From Rhodothermaceae bacterium (lineage in GTDB: Bacteria > Bacteroidota > Rhodothermia > Balneolales > Cyclonatronaceae): a DNA stretch of 37,159 nucleotides. The DNA is taken from positions 1-37,159 of the forward strand of contig JAIVHB010000139.1 of assembly GCA_020201275.1 (NCBI GenBank). Direction: 5' to 3'. The notes beneath the pieces are model-generated. The model saw nothing but the letters and a program-made list of their open reading frames with translations. It made no database searches and was not told where the DNA came from. The translations under genes were made by a program, and so were the position numbers. Positions 24,318-31,412 of this stretch are shown in pieces. Position 1 is the first letter of the stretch. Each line of letters opens with the position of its first letter.

Positions 24318-25787
24318 TCAGGCCTTGCTAAAATATCTGAACTGTACGAAACAGAGAACCGTTAATGCGGCCCCGCCAGTTAAAAATAGTAGTAATTTGA
24401 TGTGAATGCTAAAATCATTTACCGGCCAATAAGTTCCGTACAAAACGGGACCGAGGCTTACAGCCATCATTGCAAACGCCCTGCCCCACTGGTATGATAC
24501 GGGAAAAACGCGCCGGCTTCGAACATACAGAATAGCACACATGCTGGCATAACAGGCCAGTGTGGCCAGTGCCGAGCCTGTCATCCCCAGTTTGGGAACC
24601 AGTAACAGGTTCAGCAACACCGTAACCACAGAACCTGCAATCGTGATTCCGGGAAGTTCAATCGTTTTTTCGCGGATAAATATGCCCGCCGACAGATTCA
24701 CGAACCATCCCTGGAACCAGTACGCCAGCAGCAGCCACGGTACGATGGAGAGGCCCATCCAGTAGCGGCTGTCGATAATGGTTGCATCGAGCAGTGGCAC
24801 GTTGATCCGTACTATCTCATGGGCAAACAGCCCTACCGTGAGCACAACAACTGCCGCCACATAGTTGAAATAACGAAAAACATCCCGGAAAACCAGAGGG
24901 GCATCGTCGGCGGTGGCGTGCCGCATAAAGAATGGCTGCCAGGCCAGCTTGAACATCTGTACCACAATCAGCATGAAAATGGCTAGCTTGTAGCACGCGT
25001 TATAGATTCCGGTGATATCCTCTGGCGAGTACCCCGCCCCGTAGATCCGGGTGATGTCGGCAACAGACATGGCGTTCAGGAAGAACCGGTCGAGCACCTC
25101 ATTTATCGCGAACCCGATACCGTTCGGCACATAGGGAAGGCCGAACAGCAGGGCCGTTTTGAGCAGATCATAACTCCATACACCCTTGTATTTCGGCAGG
25201 GTTATCACGAACAGAACTCCCGTAGAGAATAATGAGGCTATGATATTACTGATCAGAATGGCTTCCAGGCCCCATCCCAGCCCGATCACCAGGTACAGGT
25301 TCAGCCCCACATTTATTGCCACATTCACCAGCCGTATGCTGGCATAGCTCACGGCTTTTCTGACAAGCCGCAACTCGGCATAGGGAACAATACCGAGGGC
25401 ATCCAGCCAGATGATTACCAGCATCATAAAAAAGAGGTTCCCGCCGCCACCGTAGAGGCTCATCAGGGGCATTATTACCGGTGCAGCCAGCCACAGAAGC
25501 CCGCACAGGCCGGTTCCGATGCCCAGCAGCGACAGCTGAACGGTTTTGAAAACGTCGTCGGAACGCCCCCGGTCTGCGGCATACCGGATGTAAGACGACT
25601 CCATCCCGAAGGTGTAAATTACGTTCAGGAATACGATGGCCGCATAGATAAGCCCTATTACACCGTATTCGGCCGGGTTAAAAAACTTGGTGTAAAATGG
25701 AACCAGCAGGTAATTGATAAAGCGGGCAACAACCCCGCTCAACCCGTAGATCACCGAGTCGGATAACAATTCCCTGATGCGGCTCAA
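24318..25787 (-). CDS. Wzx/RfbX-like polysaccharide flippase (MOP superfamily)
   Basis: The 489-residue protein has about 14 membrane helices. It starts SVIYGLSGVVARFINYLLVPFYTKFFNPAEYGVIGLI in pieces VIYGLSGVVARFINYLLVP and FNPAEYGVIGLIY, the typical opening of O-antigen/oligosaccharide flippases, and has ILLLVPKLGMTGSALATL-like text (LLLVPKLGMTGSALATLACY) near residue 400. It would move lipid-linked sugar chains across the inner membrane. The start is probably TTG at 25787, within the aroQ stop (TTGA), since no ATG lies nearby. The GT2 and PlsC genes upstream fit an envelope or surface-glycan role. Confidence 0.87.
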   Translation of the reverse strand: MSRIRELLSDSVIYGLSGVVARFINYLLVPFYTKFFNPAEYGVIGLIYAAIVFLNVIYTFGMESSYIRYAADRGRSDDVFKTVQLSLLGIGTGLCGLLWLAAPVIMPLMSLYGGGGNLFFMMLVIIWLDALGIVPYAELRLVRKAVSYASIRLVNVAINVGLNLYLVIGLGWGLEAILISNIIASLFSTGVLFVITLPKYKGVWSYDLLKTALLFGLPYVPNGIGFAINEVLDRFFLNAMSVADITRIYGAGYSPEDITGIYNACYKLAIFMLIVVQMFKLAWQPFFMRHATADDAPLVFRDVFRYFNYVAAVVVLTVGLFAHEIVRINVPLLDATIIDSRYWMGLSIVPWLLLAYWFQGWFVNLSAGIFIREKTIELPGITIAGSVVTVLLNLLLVPKLGMTGSALATLACYASMCAILYVRSRRVFPVSYQWGRAFAMMAVSLGPVLYGTYWPVNDFSIHIKLLLFLTGGAALTVLCFVQFRYFSKA

Positions 25788-26236
25788 TTAGCTGATTCCC
25801 GGCGTTTTTTGATGATCAGTTCGGCGGCCCGCACACCAAGACTATAACTGTCGAACCCCAGGCCGGCTATCACCGCATCGCAGGCACCGGCCGTGATCGA
25901 ATGGTGGCGGAACTCCTCGCGGGCATGGATGTTGGAGATGTGAACTTCCACCTTTGGAACAGACAACATCGACAGGGAATCCCTGAGCGATACAGACGTG
26001 TGCGACAGCCCGCCGGGATTGATAAGTACCGCATCGTACGCATTGCTCAATGGCAGCCTCTGCAACTGGCTGATGAGGTCTCCTTCATGATTGCTCTGGA
26101 AGAATTCAAAACTGTGCTGCCCGAAGGCCTCCTGCAAAATGGACTCCAGGTCTTCAAGGGTCTGATGCCCGTAGAGCTCCGGCTCCCGTTTTCCCAGCAT
26201 ATTCAGGTTCGGGCCATTTACGACAAAAATTCTCAT
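25784..26236 (-). CDS. aroQ: 3-dehydroquinate dehydratase, type II
   Basis: The 150-residue protein has the type II signature: FVVNGPNLNMLGKREPELYG near residues 4-23 (with active-site Asn and Tyr), FFQSNHEGDLISQLQ, LINPGGLSHTSVSLRDSL and VEVHISNIHAREEFRHHSIT with the catalytic His. It makes 3-dehydroshikimate in the shikimate pathway, as a cytoplasmic dodecamer. Its ATG overlaps the HIT stop (ATGA), and its stop overlaps the flippase start, so the three genes are translated together. Confidence 0.95.
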   Translation of the reverse strand: MRIFVVNGPNLNMLGKREPELYGHQTLEDLESILQEAFGQHSFEFFQSNHEGDLISQLQRLPLSNAYDAVLINPGGLSHTSVSLRDSLSMLSVPKVEVHISNIHAREEFRHHSITAGACDAVIAGLGFDSYSLGVRAAELIIKKRRESAN

Positions 26237-26631
26237 GGTTTCAACTCACTTCTGATTTTGGCGGCCACCTGCTCCATCTGCTCTTTCGACAGGTCGGCTT
26301 TTTTGCCAAGTGAAAAGGGTTGTGACGTTTTATAGATCGGAATAAGGTGGATGTGTGCATGAGGCACTTCCAGCCCCTGAACAATGAGACCGGTTCGGAT
26401 GCATCCAAGGGCCCGGTCGATCGCCCTGGCAACATCCCTGGCATAGATCACCATCTCTGCGAGCAGGTCGTCATCCAGGTCAAACAGGTAGTCGACCTCC
26501 TTTTTCGGGACAACCAGGGTATGACCCTCGCTCGACGGGTTGATGTCAAGAAATGCAAAGAAACGTTCGTTTTCAGCTATTTTATAGCAGGGGATGTCGC
26601 CCCGGATGATTTTTGTGAATATCGTTGCCAT
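26233..26631 (-). CDS. HIT-family nucleotide hydrolase
   Basis: The 132-residue protein shows the family series TIFTKIIRGDIPCYKIAENE, FAFLDINPSSEGHTLVVPKKEVDYLFDL in parts, and the histidine triad EVPHAHIHLIPI near residues 90-101. HIT proteins hydrolyse or transfer nucleotides from nucleoside phosphoramidates or adenylated compounds. The substrate is not clear. I use ATG 26631 (MATIFTK), which is where family similarity starts; the ATG at 26652 adds seven residues and would reach close to the heptad repeats. Confidence 0.92.
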   Translation of the reverse strand: MATIFTKIIRGDIPCYKIAENERFFAFLDINPSSEGHTLVVPKKEVDYLFDLDDDLLAEMVIYARDVARAIDRALGCIRTGLIVQGLEVPHAHIHLIPIYKTSQPFSLGKKADLSKEQMEQVAAKIRSELKP

Positions 26632-26659
26632 ACGCTTTGGATTTTGAGACACTGAGAAT

Positions 26660-26757
26660 GTGAGACATCAGACGTGAGACATGAGACATCAGACGTGAGA
26701 CGTGAGACGTGAGACATCAGACATGATATGTGGGATTTGGGATGTGGGGTGTGGGAT
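26660..26757. repeat. Fourteen consecutive heptanucleotide repeats
   Basis: In one unbroken register the sequence reads GTGAGAC, ATCAGAC, GTGAGAC, ATGAGAC, ATCAGAC, then GTGAGAC three times, ATCAGAC, ATGATAT, GTGGGAT, TTGGGAT, GTGGGGT and GTGGGAT. The consensus is RTSRGAY-like, with two sub-families (…GAC, then …GAT). A preceding TTGAGAC/ACTGAGA pair (26644-26657) is partly out of register. It lies between GT2 and HIT in a minus-strand series, so it is probably transcribed as GTCTCAC-type heptads. The rest of 26758-26836 shows nothing. Confidence 0.85.
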
Positions 26758-26836
26758 ATGTTTGCGGCCTGGGCTTTTGGGTTAAGATAGATAAACATTG
26801 CAATCACACCAACGCTGTGAATGTGTTTCGTTGAAA

Positions 26837-27865
26837 TCAGGCGGCCGGAATCCAGGTGGCACCGGCGATGAAACCTTTTTTTTCGAGTTCGTTGGCGATG
26901 AGTGCCCGGGCTCCGGCTGAACCTACATAGGAAAGCACGAAGCATTTGTCGGGGGGCGGAAGCCCTGACGGCATCGAGACCGGAATACCGTGTATAACGG
27001 TGCCCTCCCTGTTCGGGTTTATATCGATGTAGCGGGTAACACGAATGCCTGTTTGCTGCAGCAGTTCAACCCGTTTCCGGGTGGTACGGCCGGCCCCCCA
27101 TACCACAACATCCGGATGGTGTGGATTGTTTTGTGCAAGCCAGCGTGCCAGGTATCCGGTTTTTATGCTGTAAAATGCCATGAAAGCATACCTTGCGTCT
27201 GTTCTCGACAGGCGGTCGTCTCTGTCGCTCCAGTAGAAGAGTTTTTCGGGTACCTTCTCCATTCTCACCCCGGCCTCAAGCCAGCGCAGCCACAGCTCGT
27301 AATCTTCCGGAAAATTCCCGTTTCTGTACCCTCCATACTCATTTACGAGCTTTTTCCGGAACATCACCGCCGGATGGGCCAGCGGCGATTCGACGAACCG
27401 GTTCAGCGCGATTTCATCATGGGTAATAAGGGTGTTGATCCACGTTACATACCGGGCATAGCCGGCCTGCCGGCGGGCGCTGCCCCCGTGTTCAACAAGG
27501 CAGGATACCAGGTCTGTTCCGGGATTTCCGAGCAGGTGATCGTACTGCCGTTCGAGCCGGGCCGGCAGACTGATATCATCGGCATCCATGCGGGCTATAA
27601 CCGGAGCCGATGCCTTCAAAATGCCTGTATTCAGCGCATCAACAATGCCGGTACCCGGATTTATAACCAGTACTATCCGCTTGTCGCGGGCGGCAGCGGC
27701 GGCAAGTATGGCAGCAGTTCCGTCGTCAGAGTTGTCGTTTACTGCTATGCACTCCCACGCTTTCAGGGTTTGTGCGGCAAGCGAATCAATTGCAGACTGA
27801 AGGGTTTCGCCGGCATTGCGAACCGGCATTACAACCGATACAAGCGGTTTGTCAGCTTCCATCAT
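26837..27865 (-). CDS. GT2 glycosyltransferase with a C-terminal Rossmann-like domain
   Basis: Residues about 8-230 form a GT-A domain: LVSVVMPVRNAGETLQSAIDSL (read in parts), CIAVNDNSDDGTAAIL, ARMDADDISLPARLERQ with the DxD metal site, and PEDYELWLRWLEAG with the acceptor-side acidic residue. Residues about 250-342 look like a nucleotide-binding Rossmann fold: VVVWGAGRTTRKRVELL followed by RYIDINP and CFVLSYVGSAGARALIANEL. The enzyme likely adds a sugar to a lipid-linked glycan; the second domain may bind a nucleotide or serve as a partner site. Its ATGATG start overlaps the plsC stop. Confidence 0.88.
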   Translation of the reverse strand: MMEADKPLVSVVMPVRNAGETLQSAIDSLAAQTLKAWECIAVNDNSDDGTAAILAAAAARDKRIVLVINPGTGIVDALNTGILKASAPVIARMDADDISLPARLERQYDHLLGNPGTDLVSCLVEHGGSARRQAGYARYVTWINTLITHDEIALNRFVESPLAHPAVMFRKKLVNEYGGYRNGNFPEDYELWLRWLEAGVRMEKVPEKLFYWSDRDDRLSRTDARYAFMAFYSIKTGYLARWLAQNNPHHPDVVVWGAGRTTRKRVELLQQTGIRVTRYIDINPNREGTVIHGIPVSMPSGLPPPDKCFVLSYVGSAGARALIANELEKKGFIAGATWIPAA

Positions 27866-28653
27866 GCTTTAGTTGGTGTTTCAGAATACCCATCGATGCT
27901 CCACCTGATGTAAGTATTTCTGAGATCATCAATTTTACGGGAGAACCCCTCTTCGTCAAGTCCCTCCAGGCTCACAGGCTTGTCGAACCAGACGTTCACG
28001 GTACCGGAACGTGAGAGCAGTGCCCCGCCCGGACACAGATCCGCGGCACCTTCAATGAAAACCGGAACAACCGGTAGCTGAAGGTCCTCTGCAATACGGA
28101 ATGCGCCTTTCTTGAACGTTCCAACAGGCATTTCGTGTTTTCTCGATCCCTCGGGGGCAACCAGCACAGACAGACCGTGCTTGCGCACGCGGCTGTACGC
28201 TTTCTGCAGTTCCATCACTGAAGCGGCTGAATTACTGCGGTTGATAAAAATCTGGCCGGTAAGGCGACCCATCAGAAAAAAAAAGGGGTTGTATTGCAGC
28301 TCATACTTCGCCACATACCTGACACGGGGCAGTCCCAGCGAAATGATGATGAACAGATCGAGTGTTGAGCTGTGATTCACGATGTAAACCACCTGCCTTT
28401 GTATATCGTTGTCACCGTAGTGTATCTTAAGCCGTACACCCAGCATCATCAGCATACTCATCCCCATAAACCTGCCCACATGGCGGATCAGCTCATTTTT
28501 CAGTTTACCAGCAGAAAGGATAAACAACACTATAGCCACAGTGCTTGCAAGAATCAGGATGATGAAAAAAAAGGGGATGGCAATCACCGATCGAAGCCGC
28601 GCAATAAGGCCGAAACCGGTATTTTTCTCATCCGCAGTGACTGCACTGTCCAT
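27862..28653 (-). CDS. plsC: 1-acyl-sn-glycerol-3-phosphate acyltransferase-like protein
   Basis: The 263-residue protein has a membrane helix at about residues 25-50 and the acyltransferase motifs IVNHSSTLDLF (the HX4D box), FFFLMGRLTGQIFINRSNS, VLVAPEGSRKHEMPVGTFKKGAF (PEGSR motif) and LPVVPVFIEGA. It transfers an acyl chain to the 2-position of lysophosphatidic acid at the inner membrane. Paralogues acting on other lipids exist, so plsC is by family. It overlaps GT2 by 4 nt and lies 50 bp after adk. Confidence 0.88.
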   Translation of the reverse strand: MDSAVTADEKNTGFGLIARLRSVIAIPFFFIILILASTVAIVLFILSAGKLKNELIRHVGRFMGMSMLMMLGVRLKIHYGDNDIQRQVVYIVNHSSTLDLFIIISLGLPRVRYVAKYELQYNPFFFLMGRLTGQIFINRSNSAASVMELQKAYSRVRKHGLSVLVAPEGSRKHEMPVGTFKKGAFRIAEDLQLPVVPVFIEGAADLCPGGALLSRSGTVNVWFDKPVSLEGLDEEGFSRKIDDLRNTYIRWSIDGYSETPTKA

Positions 28654-28703
28654 AATTCATCCCGAAATTTGAATACGCCGGCTATTTCATTGCGGCAGTT
28701 GTA

Positions 28704-29264
28704 TCAGCTTTTACCGAGCGCTTTTTCTATCCTGCTGAAAATTTCGTCGATGGTGCCGAAACCATCGATATAACTGACAAGGCCTTTTTTATCGTAGTAG
28801 GCAAGTACAGGAGCCGTCTCTTTATTATACACATCCAGGCGAATTTTCACCTTTTCAGGGTTGTCGTCGGAACGGCCTTCGCCCCGGCTGAGAATCCGGT
28901 TTACAAGTTCCGCTTCCGATACCTTCAGCATAAGGAATGCATCCAGCGAAGCGCCTTTTTTTTCAAGAAGGCTGTCGAACGCCTCAGCCTGAGGTACGGT
29001 TCTTGGAAAACCATCGAGGATGTAGCCTTCGGAATACTCCGGTCTGTCGAGCGCTTCAGCAACGAGGTCAACCACGGTTTCGTCGGGTACCAGCCGGCCC
29101 TGATCGAGTATTGTTTTAACTTTCACGCCAAGAGGACTCTGGTTCCTGATCGCAGCCCGGAACATTTCGCCGGTAGAAAGCTGCGGAATATTGTATTTGG
29201 TTTCAATTTTTTTGGCCTGGGTCCCTTTTCCTGCACCCGGAGGTCCGAATAAAATGATTTTCAT
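28704..29264 (-). CDS. adk: Adenylate kinase (short form without LID domain)
   Basis: The 186-residue protein starts MKIILFGPPGAGKGTQAKK, with the P-loop GPPGAGKGT at residues 7-15. LSTGEMFRAAI, GYILDGFPRTVPQAEAF (the NMP-kinase signature) and a short turn RGEGRSDDNPEKVKIRLDVY where long forms have the LID insert follow. It interconverts 2 ADP and ATP plus AMP. I take ATG 29264; an in-frame upstream ATG would add 19 residues before the P-loop strand. It begins the minus-strand series that runs to the NYN gene and has its own promoter. Confidence 0.95.
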   Translation of the reverse strand: MKIILFGPPGAGKGTQAKKIETKYNIPQLSTGEMFRAAIRNQSPLGVKVKTILDQGRLVPDETVVDLVAEALDRPEYSEGYILDGFPRTVPQAEAFDSLLEKKGASLDAFLMLKVSEAELVNRILSRGEGRSDDNPEKVKIRLDVYNKETAPVLAYYDKKGLVSYIDGFGTIDEIFSRIEKALGKS

Positions 29265-29339
29265 TCCACTAATACCTGGTTGATATATACAAATATTTTG
29301 ATGTATACAGGAATCATGCAACTCCTATATTTCATCCTC

Positions 29340-29370
29340 CAAAGATAAACAGCTTTACATCGACTATAAA
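29340..29370 (-). promoter_or_regulatory. Promoter for adk
   Basis: On the minus strand TATCTTTG (29347 to 29340) matches TAnnTTTG exactly, and TTTA (29370 to 29367) stands 19 bp upstream in the -33 position. The leader before the adk ATG would be about 68 nt. Confidence 0.5.
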
Positions 29371-29425
29371 CTTCTTTTGTTGCCATTAGCGGCATCAGAT
29401 TTTCACTCTTCAAAATTCCGGAATT

Positions 29426-30316
29426 ATGGACTTTACAATGGCAGACCTGTTCGATCAGTTTTACGATATCCTGAACTATTCACTGTTTACTCTTAAGCAG
29501 ACCGAGGTAACCGTTTTATCGATAGTTGTGTTTTTCGGCTTTCTTATCCTTTTCACCATTGCGGGCAAGGTGCTGAGCAGTGTGCTTTTCAACAGGGTGC
29601 TGAAGAAGGTATCGATGGATGATGGCATCCGCTATACCCTCACACGCATGACCAATTACACCATTGTTCTGATCGGCGTGGTCATAGCATTTCAGTTTCT
29701 TGGAATAGACCTGAGCGGCCTGGCCGTGATTTTCGGACTGCTGTCGGTGGGGATCGGTTTCGGCCTTCAGAATCTCACCTCCAACTTCATTTCGGGGTTG
29801 ATCCTGTTGTTTGAACGTCCAATAAGCATCGGCGACAGGGTTGTCGTTAACGACATTGAAGGAGATGTGATCGAAATCAACATGCGATCCACAACCATCA
29901 GTTCTATTAACAACATCTCCATAATTGTACCCAATTCGGATTTCATATCGGGGCTGGTGGTCAATTACTCGCACGGTGACCCTAAAATCCGGATAGAGAT
30001 CAGCGTGGGCGTATCCTACGATTCGGATCTCGACCTGGTGCTCAGCTCACTGAAGGAAGTTGCCATGCAAAATGAAGAAGTGTTGAAAAATCCGGTCTCT
30101 GAAGTGATGTTTACCGGATTCGGTGATTCATCCTGGGATCTGAAACTCCGCTGCTGGATCGGAAATCCCAAGCGGCATCCCTATGTCAGATCTGATCTCA
30201 ACATAGCCATTGTTAGAAAATTCCGTGAAAAGGGAATCGAGATTCCGTACCCGCAGCGTGACCTGCATCTGCGTTCACCGCTACCTGTTCCGCATACTTC
30301 CGAAAAAGTGGCATAA
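29426..30316 (+). CDS. MscS-family mechanosensitive ion channel
   Basis: The 296-residue protein has three N-terminal membrane helices (about residues 27-50, 72-92, 96-118). The pore-lining helix and beta domain carry the MscS signature: VIFGLLSVGIGFGLQNLTSNFISGLILLFERPISIGDRVVV, read as GIGFGLQNLTSNFISG then FERPISIGDRV. The cytoplasmic cage follows (RSTTISSINNISIIVPNSDFI). It opens under membrane tension to release solutes on osmotic downshock. It is separated from phaR by 135 bp with direct repeats, so it is probably not part of the PHA unit. Confidence 0.92.
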   Translation: MDFTMADLFDQFYDILNYSLFTLKQTEVTVLSIVVFFGFLILFTIAGKVLSSVLFNRVLKKVSMDDGIRYTLTRMTNYTIVLIGVVIAFQFLGIDLSGLAVIFGLLSVGIGFGLQNLTSNFISGLILLFERPISIGDRVVVNDIEGDVIEINMRSTTISSINNISIIVPNSDFISGLVVNYSHGDPKIRIEISVGVSYDSDLDLVLSSLKEVAMQNEEVLKNPVSEVMFTGFGDSSWDLKLRCWIGNPKRHPYVRSDLNIAIVRKFREKGIEIPYPQRDLHLRSPLPVPHTSEKVA

Positions 30317-30324
30317 ATATAGTT

Positions 30325-30362
30325 TTACAGTAAACAGGCATTAATTACAGCAAACAGGCATT
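30325..30362. repeat. Two 18-bp direct repeats between mscS and phaR
   Basis: TTACAGTAAACAGGCATT (30325-30342) and TTACAGCAAACAGGCATT (30345-30362) differ at one base, with a 20-bp period. They start 9 bp after the mscS stop and end 36 bp before the -35 element of phaR. A double protein site or slippage duplication is likely. Confidence 0.6.
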
Positions 30363-30397
30363 TAGGGTTGTGCCGGCAGCGGGTATATAAATACTAC

Positions 30398-30426
30398 TTG
30401 ACGCAGTGCGTAATAATGAGTAGATT
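30398..30426 (+). promoter_or_regulatory. Promoter of phaR-phasin
   Basis: TTGACG (30398-30403), 17 bp and TAGATT (30421-30426) form a sigma70-like promoter. The first ACGCAGTGCGT palindrome overlaps the -35 box and the second follows the -10 box, so a bound repressor would block polymerase. The ATG of phaR is at 30452, giving a leader of about 20 nt. Confidence 0.5.
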
Positions 30427-30438
30427 AACGCAGTGCGT
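30401..30438. promoter_or_regulatory. Pair of ACGCAGTGCGT operator-like palindromes
   Basis: ACGCAGTGCGT occurs at 30401-30411 and 30428-30438, each with perfect 5-bp arms around a central G and followed by AA; start-to-start distance is 27 bp. PhaR-type regulators are known to bind their own and phasin promoters, so these are candidate PhaR sites; the assignment is inferred from position. Confidence 0.65.
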
Positions 30439-30451
30439 AAAATACTTTTAT

Positions 30452-30895
30452 ATGAAAAAACCACGGATCATAACGCGATATGAGAACCGGAAACTGTACG
30501 ATACAGCCGAAAGCAGGTTCATAACCCTCACAAGGATCGGTGACCTGATCCGGCAGGGGGAAACGGTGAAGATTGTTGAAAAAGGCACCGGCAACGACAT
30601 CACATCGAACACGCTTACCCAGATTATTCTTGACGAAGACCGGAAGGGCAAGGCATTTATTCCGGTTAAAATTCTTCACGATGTAATCAGGTGGGGCAAC
30701 GATGTACTCGATACCGGAGTAGATCAGGTACTGCACACCTTTGATGATGTTGTTGAAAACAGCATCAGGCGGTTGCTGCCGGTTGCCGGCACCCGAGAGC
30801 TTGAGAACCTCCGTTCGCAGATAGGTCTGCTGGAGAAAAAGATAGAAGAACTTCTAATTAAACAGAACATTCACAAATCAGGAGATAAAAAATGA
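30452..30895 (+). CDS. phaR: PHA synthesis regulator PhaR (DNA-binding)
   Basis: The 147-residue protein has the PHB/PHA accumulation regulator DNA-binding domain: RIITRYENRKLYDTAESRFITLTRIGDLIRQGE, read as RYENRKLYDTAESRFITL, then IVEKGTGNDITSNTLTQIILDED. A C-terminal helical part (ENLRSQIGLLEKKIEELL) could form a coiled coil. PhaR proteins sense PHA polymer and repress phasin genes until granules form. The ATG at 30452 is chosen because the conserved domain starts there; earlier in-frame starts lie within the operator region. Its stop overlaps the phasin start (ATGA). Confidence 0.9.
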   Translation: MKKPRIITRYENRKLYDTAESRFITLTRIGDLIRQGETVKIVEKGTGNDITSNTLTQIILDEDRKGKAFIPVKILHDVIRWGNDVLDTGVDQVLHTFDDVVENSIRRLLPVAGTRELENLRSQIGLLEKKIEELLIKQNIHKSGDKK

Positions 30896-31332
30896 GCAAC
30901 ATTGAAAAAGTTGAAAAAAAAGTTGAGAAAGCTGCCGATAACCTCGCCGATAAAGCGCGTGAAATCTGGCTGGCCGGCCTTGGAGCCTTATCAGCTGTCG
31001 AGGAAGAGGGATCCAAATTTTACCACAACCTGGTAGATAAGGGAACCGAGTTCGAGAATCGCGGCAAAAAACAGGTCGATTCGATGTATAAAGATATCAA
31101 CGACAAGTACAAAGACCTTGAAAAAAGAATTACCGACACCTTTGGCAAGGCCGAAGACAAGGTAGAAGACAACATGGCCCAGCTTGTTAAAAAAATGGGC
31201 GTACCAAGCCGTGAAGAGGTCAAAAGCCTGTCATCCAAAGTTGAAAAGCTGATGAAGAAAGTGGACGAACTGTCTAAAAAAATCGATAACAGCGACAAAC
31301 AGACCACCAAAACCGGCAAAACTGCCAAGTAA
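30892..31332 (+). CDS. Phasin-family (PhaF/PhaI-like) granule-associated protein
   Basis: The 146-residue, Lys/Glu-rich, mainly helical protein has the poly(hydroxyalkanoate) granule-associated signature AREIWLAGLGALSAVEEEGSKFYHNLVDKG (residues about 22-51, read as IWLAGLGALSAVEEEGSKF). A coiled-coil tail (VEKLMKKVDELSKKI) and a basic Lys/Thr end follow. Phasins coat PHA granules. It overlaps phaR by 4 nt, and the pair is a regulator-target operon. No PHA synthase is in the window. Confidence 0.88.
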   Translation: MSNIEKVEKKVEKAADNLADKAREIWLAGLGALSAVEEEGSKFYHNLVDKGTEFENRGKKQVDSMYKDINDKYKDLEKRITDTFGKAEDKVEDNMAQLVKKMGVPSREEVKSLSSKVEKLMKKVDELSKKIDNSDKQTTKTGKTAK

Positions 31333-31341
31333 CATGTGACA

Positions 31342-31371
31342 ACGGTTCCGGATATTCCGGGACCGTCTTTG
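31342..31371 (+). terminator. Intrinsic terminator after the phasin gene
   Basis: ACGGTTCCGG (31342-31351) pairs with CCGGGACCGT (31357-31366), with one G-T wobble pair and a 5-nt loop ATATT. CTTTGTTT follows. The hairpin is 9 bp after the phasin stop. It separates the phaR-phasin transcript from the patatin gene, at least partly. Confidence 0.7.
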
Positions 31372-31412
31372 TTTATCAATTCCACATCTTTACACGAATT
31401 GGAGCATCCGAT

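Noticed and set aside
26660-26757. The heptad array as a CRISPR
   Set aside because: Units are 7 bp and directly adjacent, with no spacers, and no cas genes are nearby.
26577-26945. A minus-strand open frame whose translation is full of SHV/SCLTSDV repeats
   Set aside because: The protein repeats come only from the 7-bp DNA array read in successive frames; the frame overlaps GT2 and HIT and has no domain.
28704-29264. Adenylate kinase with a deleted LID domain as another damaged gene
   Set aside because: Short adenylate kinases of about 186-190 residues without the zinc/LID insert are normal in this part of the tree; motifs are continuous.
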